DNA of 11,879 nt from NCBI RefSeq assembly GCF_000208925.1, contig NW_001914982.1:1-11879 (forward strand). The letters are read 5' to 3'. Shown here piece by piece: positions 7,176 to 11,879 of this stretch. Source of the stretch: Entamoeba histolytica HM-1:IMSS (Eukaryota; Evosea; Mastigamoebida; Endamoebidae). Under the pieces are notes generated by a model. It worked only from the letters and a program-made list of their open reading frames with translations, had not been told where the DNA came from and did not search any database. Positions within the stretch are counted from its first letter, which is position 1, and each line of letters starts with the position of its first letter. Both the position numbers and the translations under genes were made by a program.

Positions 7176-8378
7176 ATGAGTTTACAAGAAGGCAAACCAA
7201 AACAAACAAAATTCCTTTTAATTGGAGAAACAGGTACTGGTAAAAGTTCAGCTGGTAATTTCATTTTAAGGAAGAATGTTTTTAAAGTAGGTGATGGTCC
7301 AATTTCAGAAACAAGAGATGTTGATGTACAATCTGGAGAAGGAGATAGAAGTGATGTAACTGTTATTGATACACCTGGTTTTAATGATAGTGAAAAAAAG
7401 GTTGACAAAAATATAGATAATAAACATATTCAAAATATTGTTGATTGTGTTAGAGCTAAAGGATTACAAGGAATTATATTAACAATGGATTTTAGTGGCA
7501 ATACATTTTCTGAAACTATTCAAAAAGTCATTAAAATTATAAATGATGTTTTTCCAATAAAAGATTTTTGGAAACATGTTTGTATTGTTTGGACTAAATG
7601 TTATTATTCTCTTTCACGAAAGCAACTTGAAAAAGGTAAAAAGATCAAAGAACAATTCAAAGAAGAATTAATTTCATTTATAAACCAAATAAATAAAACA
7701 AATGAAAATATTGATATTCCAATGTATTATGTAGATTCAGAACCAGATGAAGAAAGTGATGAAGGCGATGATAAAAAACAAGATAAAGACAATGATAAAA
7801 AACAAGATGAAAAACCAGCTGAAAAACAAGATAAAAAACCAGACAATAGCAGATCAGAAAAAGAAATAGAAAGATTAATCAAATGGGGAAGAGAATTAGA
7901 ATTTATTGATAAAGAAGAAATTAATAAATTAGTCAGTGAATACAAAGAAATTCGATTTGAAGAAAAAGAAGAAGAAGTTAAAATAATAAAAGAAACAGGA
8001 TCTAGTATAACACGTGAAATTAATAAAATCGGAAGATGTATTAAAACCAAATATAATGGAGAAAAAATAGAAGGTGAACATTATTTAATTAGCAGTAGAA
8101 TTGTAACAGAAAACAAAAAAGAATCAAAAAAATGGGGTCGTTGGAAAAAGGGAATTGTCATAACATTGGCTGTTGTTGGTGGTATTGCTCTTGTTGGTGC
8201 TGGTGTTGCTGCTGCTCCTCTTCTTGGTGCTGGTAAGGTTGCTGCCATTGCTGCTAAGGTTGCTGTTGGAGTTAATGCTGTTGGTGGTGCTGGTAAGGTT
8301 GCTGCTGTTGGTGTTGGTCTTTGTGGTTGTGCTGGTGCTGCTGCTTGTTTAATGCCTAACGAAAGTTCTAGTGATTAA
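7176..8378 (+). CDS. AIG1-family GTPase, copy 1, with C-terminal Gly/Ala-rich hydrophobic domain
   Basis: A 400-residue AIG1/GIMAP-type (septin-like TRAFAC class) GTPase, expected to bind GTP and act on a membrane surface. Motifs: G1 GETGTGKSS (17-25), G2 Thr46 in SETRDV, G3 DTPGF (65-69), and G4 TKC (140-142) lacking the usual Asp. The GTPase domain ends near YYVDSEPDE (184-192). A Lys/Asp/Gln-rich insert (198-224) is absent from the two neighbours. A Glu/Lys-rich, possibly coiled, segment follows (228-300). From residue 325 the protein turns into about 70 residues of Gly, Ala and Val with few charges, including a repeated GAGKVAA unit, ending CLMPNESSSD. This could be a membrane hairpin or a paired-helix anchor. 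The start is supported by the conserved promoter and by MS aligning with copies 2 and 3. It is the first gene of a same-strand array of three. The family is clear; the exact role is inferred. E. histolytica AIG1 proteins have been linked to surface protrusions and adherence. Confidence 0.93.
   Translation: MSLQEGKPKQTKFLLIGETGTGKSSAGNFILRKNVFKVGDGPISETRDVDVQSGEGDRSDVTVIDTPGFNDSEKKVDKNIDNKHIQNIVDCVRAKGLQGIILTMDFSGNTFSETIQKVIKIINDVFPIKDFWKHVCIVWTKCYYSLSRKQLEKGKKIKEQFKEELISFINQINKTNENIDIPMYYVDSEPDEESDEGDDKKQDKDNDKKQDEKPAEKQDKKPDNSRSEKEIERLIKWGRELEFIDKEEINKLVSEYKEIRFEEKEEEVKIIKETGSSITREINKIGRCIKTKYNGEKIEGEHYLISSRIVTENKKESKKWGRWKKGIVITLAVVGGIALVGAGVAAAPLLGAGKVAAIAAKVAVGVNAVGGAGKVAAVGVGLCGCAGAAACLMPNESSSD
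7767..7847 (+). repeat. Degenerate in-frame Asp/Lys/Gln repeat inside AIG1 copy 1
   Basis: Repeated GATAAAAAACAAGA-type units encode DKKQDK, DKKQDE, EKQDKKPD and similar words. Copies 2 and 3 jump from the YxDSQPDE-type block to the following helix with no such insert, so this is likely a local expansion by slippage. Its length may vary between strains. Confidence 0.75.
8226..8305 (+). repeat. 60-base-spaced direct repeat encoding GAGKVAA
   Basis: A 20-base word beginning GGTGCTGGTAAGG occurs at 8226-8245 and exactly again at 8286-8305. It falls within the Gly/Ala/Val-rich coding end of AIG1 copy 1, an island of GGT/GCT/GTT codons much richer in G and C than its surroundings. Confidence 0.8.
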
Positions 8379-8827
8379 AAGACAAGTAACACCAAAAAAT
8401 TGAAAGTTAATTAAGCATTTTAAATGACTTATGTTTTGAATTTGATAAAAGAAAAATGATAAAATACTTTTAAAACAGATAATATCCTTTTTAATCAGTT
8501 TAAAAAAGAAATAATATAAAATAAATGTATTGAGTAGTGATGAAAATATTGTTTGTTTATAGTTGTATAAGTCAAACAACATATAACACATTTTCTGTGT
8601 AAATTTCTTCATATTCATCACTCTCACTCACTTTTTGTTATTTTCCTTTCCATGTAAAATATATAGCATTTTCATTATTTCAACTGAATGTAATTATTTT
8701 ATTAAGTGTCATATTATTTTCACTGACTATTCTAAACTTGTTTCATACAAATTATTTATAAAAATAAAAGGGGTATGTTTGTTTTAACATTTTAAATACG
8801 ATAGATTTATTTTTACATCAAATAAAC
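8379..8827. other. Intergenic spacer between AIG1 copies 1 and 2
   Basis: No gene was seen. The first bases downstream of copy 1 include AGTTAATTAAG (8405-8415), a candidate polyadenylation signal. A TTGTTTG...CAAACAA inverted pair lies around 8549-8577. Minus-strand open frames here are low-complexity artefacts. Confidence 0.5.
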
Positions 8828-8912
8828 AACAAACATCATTTACAAACAAATATTTTGTGAAATAACCTAATCGCAGTATTTAAATAAATCGTTGGAAACT
8901 ACAAAATAAACA
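8828..8912 (+). promoter_or_regulatory. Promoter and leader of AIG1 copy 2
   Basis: GTATTTAAA at 8876-8884 starts 37 bases before the ATG, the same spacing as copy 1. An AAACATCATTT word lies at 8831-8841, further from the TATA element than in copy 1. The 43 bases from GTATTTAAA into the first codons match copy 1 exactly, so the start site is well supported. Confidence 0.65.
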
Positions 8913-9839
8913 ATGAGTGTATCAGAAGATAAACCAAAACAAACAAAATTACTTTTAATTGGAGAAACAGGAAATGGGAAAAGTTCAGTTGGTAATTTCA
9001 TTTTACAGAAGAATCTTTTTGAAGTAAGTGATGATACAAATTCAGAAACAAGAGATGTTGTTGTACAATCTGGAGAAGGAGAAAGAAGTGATGTAACTGT
9101 TATTGATACACCAAGTCTTCAAGAATCAAAAGAATTTAATGAAAATTTTTTGAATGGTATGGTTAATATTGTTCAAGAAGAAGGAGGAATAAATGGAATT
9201 GTTATTGTTCTAAACTATAATACAAATAGAATTTCCAATAACAATAAAATAATGATTCAAATAATGTCTAAAATCTTTCCATCACATGACTTTTGGAGAC
9301 ATGTCTGTATTGTATGGAATAAATGTTATTATTCTATATCAGATAGGCAATTAACAAACCAAAAAGAAATTAAAAGAAATGAATTTCTTCCAGAATTACT
9401 GAGACTTACTGAAATATTTACAGGAGCAGAAGAGAATATTGAAACACCAATGTATTATGTAGATTCACAACCAGATGAAGACTATGATAATAGAAGATCA
9501 GAAAATGAAATAGAAAGATTAATTGAGTGGGGAAGAGGAATAAATCCTATTAATATTGATACAAGTAATCTAGAAAAAGCACCAGTTATAGAAGTAAAAG
9601 AAGAAACAGAATCAATGGGAAATACTGGTAAATATATTGAAACACAATTCAAATGGATGAGAAGAGAGATAGGAATTGGTTTTAATGGAGAAATTAAATA
9701 TGGTGATTGGGAAATAGTCAAAGTTATGAGCAATGAAAAACAATCAAGCAACCCATTAAAAACAGTAATTGTAATAGGAGCAATAGTAATAACAATAGGA
9801 GCAATAGGAGCGATTATATTTTGTTTTAGTAAAAGATAA
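8913..9839 (+). CDS. AIG1-family GTPase, copy 2, tail-anchored
   Basis: A 308-residue AIG1-type GTPase. G1 is GETGNGKSS (17-25), G2 Thr46. G3 is DTPSL (65-69), with Ser replacing the Gly that coordinates the gamma phosphate in most P-loop GTPases. G4 is NKC (136-138), lacking Asp. The domain closes with MYYVDSQPDE. The middle differs most from the other copies: GIVIVLNYNTNRIS and LPELLRLTEIFTGAEE replace the copy 1/3 versions. No Lys/Asp insert is present. The C-terminus carries one hydrophobic helix (about residues 284-305, TVIVIGAIVITIGAIG...) followed by only SKR, a typical tail-anchor layout, which puts the GTPase domain in the cytosol on an internal or surface membrane. The stop is followed within 30 bases by TAATTTTAATT, a likely polyadenylation signal. 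Start chosen by promoter and alignment with copy 3 (both begin MSVSEDKPKQTK). Confidence 0.93.
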   Translation: MSVSEDKPKQTKLLLIGETGNGKSSVGNFILQKNLFEVSDDTNSETRDVVVQSGEGERSDVTVIDTPSLQESKEFNENFLNGMVNIVQEEGGINGIVIVLNYNTNRISNNNKIMIQIMSKIFPSHDFWRHVCIVWNKCYYSISDRQLTNQKEIKRNEFLPELLRLTEIFTGAEENIETPMYYVDSQPDEDYDNRRSENEIERLIEWGRGINPINIDTSNLEKAPVIEVKEETESMGNTGKYIETQFKWMRREIGIGFNGEIKYGDWEIVKVMSNEKQSSNPLKTVIVIGAIVITIGAIGAIIFCFSKR

Positions 9840-10594
9840 ATAGGTTTAAACCAAGTAATTTTAATTAAATTCAATTAATTATTTTTTAAAACGTTAAATT
9901 AATTTTATTGAAATAACAGTTGAATGATTAAATTTATCAATTCCAATATAATTCAAATTAAACAGAAAGAATAAATGAATAAAAATGAATAAATCAATCT
10001 TGAAATTATTGAAAATGTTGAATAAATTAAAGACAAACAATAATGAAAAAAAGAAGAAATTAAATATTTTTTTTTTTTTGAAATAATAAAATAATTGATA
10101 AATCACTTCAATTGTTGTTATTCAATGAAAATTAATCATAAATTCAGTATTAAAAGATAGAGTTATGACAAATTAAATAAACGCATTTTCATGAAAAAGA
10201 GTGCCAAATTCATAACTTATAATTAATTACATAAACATTATATTCCATAAATAAAATTAAATCATTAATTTACATAAAATATTGTGAATTGATTGACAAT
10301 ACTTTAAATAATACTTTTATATCCAATTTGAATATTATAATTAAAATAAATTGTGTTATTGTGTTAATAGAATTATTCATTATTTTTGAATAAAATTTAA
10401 ATATAAATTAAACTAAAACGCTGTTATAAATAATTTCTACAAATTTATATAATTTCACACAATAGTGAAATGAAAATATAAAAATAAAAACATCATTTGA
10501 AGACAAATAACATGAAAGGGGTTGTATTTCAATAAAAAAGGAATTAAAAGAGTTAGAAATATTCTGTAATAACTTTAAATAATAAACAAAATGA
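9840..10594. other. Intergenic spacer between AIG1 copies 2 and 3
   Basis: No gene was recognised. The region is A-rich, with a run of about 13 T near 10066. A second AAACATCATTTGA word at 10488-10500, followed by TTGTATTTCAA (10523-10533), repeats elements found upstream of copy 1, so an older or duplicated promoter segment may be embedded here. Confidence 0.5.
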
Positions 10595-10678
10595 AATAAA
10601 CATCATTCGACAAAAACAAAAATTGTTGTTAAATACACCGAAATAATATTTAAATCATTGGAAACTACAAAATAAACA
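10595..10678 (+). promoter_or_regulatory. Promoter and leader of AIG1 copy 3
   Basis: The TATA-like element reads ATATTTAAA (10646-10654), one base off the consensus seen in copies 1 and 2. The distance to the ATG is 33 bases, a net four-base deletion relative to the others. The downstream TTGGAAACTACAAAATAAAC is identical to both other copies. An AAACATCATTCGA word lies at 10598-10610. Confidence 0.6.
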
Positions 10679-11548
10679 ATGAGTGTATCAGAAGATAAAC
10701 CAAAACAAACAAAATTCCTTTTAATTGGAGAAACAGGTACTGGGAAAAGTTCACTTGTTAATTTCATTTTAAGGAAGAATGTTTTTGAAGTAAGTGATGA
10801 TACAAAATCAGAAACAAAAGAAGTTGTTGTACAATCTGGAGAAGGAGATAGAAGTGATGTAACTGTTATTGACACTCCTAGTCTTAATGATAGTGATAAA
10901 CTTGATAAAACACAAATTCAAAATATTGTTGATTGTATAAAAAACAATGGATTACAAGGAATTATATTAACAATTGACATTAATAAAGAAAGATTTTCTG
11001 CTAATCTTAAATTCATTGTTAAAGTTATTTCCGATGTTTTCACAATAAAAGACATTTGGAAACGTGTTTGTATTGTATGGACTAAATGTCCTAACTCCTT
11101 TGGAAAAGAAAAAGATAAAATTGAGAAAGAACAATTCAAAGAAGACTTAATTTCATTTATAAAACAAATAAATAAAACAAATGAAACCATTGATATTCCA
11201 ATGTATTTTGTGTATTCACAACCAGATGAAGATGATCGTAAGAATGAAAGAACAAATGCTGCAATCAAGAAAATGATAGAATGGGGAAGAGGATTAAAAT
11301 TAATTAATACAGAAGAAATTAATAAATTAGTCAGTGAATATAAAGACTTTGAATATGAAGAAAAAGAAGAAACTGAAACAATAAAAGAAACAAAATCTAA
11401 TATAACATATGAAATAAATATAATCAGAAGAATTAATAAAATAACGAAAAATGGAAAAGTTATTAATGGAGAATGGATTGGAGTTAGTAGTAGAAATGAA
11501 ACAGAAAACAAAAGTAATGAAGATTCATCATTTTGTGTTGTGATGTAA
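10679..11548 (+). CDS. AIG1-family GTPase, copy 3, with CaaX prenylation box
   Basis: A 289-residue AIG1-type GTPase. G1 is GETGTGKSS (17-25), G2 Thr46, G3 DTPSL (65-69, Ser in place of Gly as in copy 2), and G4 TKC (135-137) without Asp. The N-terminus matches copy 2 (MSVSEDKPKQTK, VSDDT), while the middle and the post-domain segment match copy 1 (IQNIVDC, GLQGIILT, INKTNETIDIPMY, EEINKLVSEYK). It has no hydrophobic segment. It ends SSFCVVM, where CVVM fits a CaaX box; a terminal Met favours farnesylation. The protein is thus expected to be soluble until lipidated and then membrane bound, unlike its neighbours. Entamoeba has farnesyl- and geranylgeranyl-transferases acting on Ras/Rho proteins, so the modification is plausible but not shown. 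It is the last gene of the array. Confidence 0.93.
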   Translation: MSVSEDKPKQTKFLLIGETGTGKSSLVNFILRKNVFEVSDDTKSETKEVVVQSGEGDRSDVTVIDTPSLNDSDKLDKTQIQNIVDCIKNNGLQGIILTIDINKERFSANLKFIVKVISDVFTIKDIWKRVCIVWTKCPNSFGKEKDKIEKEQFKEDLISFIKQINKTNETIDIPMYFVYSQPDEDDRKNERTNAAIKKMIEWGRGLKLINTEEINKLVSEYKDFEYEEKEETETIKETKSNITYEINIIRRINKITKNGKVINGEWIGVSSRNETENKSNEDSSFCVVM

Positions 11549-11789
11549 TTGAAGAAATCATAATAATTCAATAATTGGTTATTTGAAATAAACTTGTTAG
11601 AACTAATAGAAAAATCAAATAATTAAAGTTTTATCAATTTTTAATTTAATAGAAAAATAAATATATCCAATTAATATGTTATTTAATAATAAAATAGATC
11701 AAAAACATGAATAAATAAAATTATTACAAAATAAGAAATGGTATAATAATTATTTATCAATGTATTGTTTAATTGTATTTTTATCTTTA

Positions 11790-11879
11790 CTATTTATTAA
11801 CACACTTTTCAATACAAACATAACAACAAATTTTAATGCCATAACTATTGTGTAAAACCTTAGGGTCTTGTAAAGAAAA
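11790..11879 (-). CDS. Possible C-terminal end of a minus-strand gene (partial)
   Basis: On the minus strand the frame is open from the right edge to a TAG at 11792-11790, 29 residues. The end reads YGIKICCYVCIEKCVNK, Cys-rich and not low complexity, and local base content is less extreme than in the adjoining spacer. Product not recognised. It is too short to exclude chance; the sequence beyond the edge would settle it. Confidence 0.3.
   Translation of the reverse strand, partial: FSLQDPKVLHNSYGIKICCYVCIEKCVNK

Noticed and set aside
10059..10080. A run of T as a possible terminator or retroelement tail.
   Set aside because: There is no element upstream on either strand; homopolymer runs are common at this base composition.
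10918..11571. A 217-codon minus-strand frame opposite AIG1 copy 3.
   Set aside because: It lies antisense to a clear GTPase gene and has low-complexity Ser/Phe/Leu composition; similar shadows lie opposite copies 1 and 2.

Overview
The window looks like nuclear DNA of an Entamoeba species (E. histolytica/dispar group or a close relative). Three things point there: extreme A+T richness with compact intronless genes; AIG1-family GTPase genes preceded by GTATTTAAA, the TATA-like element described for Entamoeba; and a decayed reverse transcriptase of the EhLINE non-LTR type. Species cannot be settled by eye.

Layout. (1) 1-1010, minus strand: an open gene running off the left edge. Its layout fits a guanylate-binding-protein/atlastin-type large GTPase whose nucleotide-binding motifs are gone. 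(2) 1011-2884: A+T-rich spacer with an orphan promoter-like block, a doubtful 69-codon reading frame, a small perfect hairpin and a T-rich tract. (3) 2885-4606, minus strand: the first two thirds of a LINE ORF2, with reverse transcriptase motifs A to E recognisable but interrupted by three TGA stops and two frameshifts. (4) 4673-5965, plus strand, head-to-head with the LINE relic: an intact 430-codon gene of unknown function. It could be a LINE ORF1 inverted against its ORF2, or an unrelated gene. (5) 7176-8378, 8913-9839 and 10679-11548, plus strand: a tandem array of three AIG1-like GTPase genes, each with its own copy of a conserved promoter block. (6) The right edge may hold the last codons of a minus-strand gene.

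The AIG1 array is the clearest biology here. The three proteins share an N-terminal GTPase domain but end differently: a long Gly/Ala/Val-rich hydrophobic domain, a single tail-anchor helix, and a CVVM CaaX prenylation box. The cluster therefore seems to have diversified its membrane attachment while keeping the GTPase module and promoter. AIG1 proteins of E. histolytica have been linked to surface protrusions and adherence; whether these three share that role is inference.

No tRNA, rRNA, CRISPR or complete mobile element was recognised.
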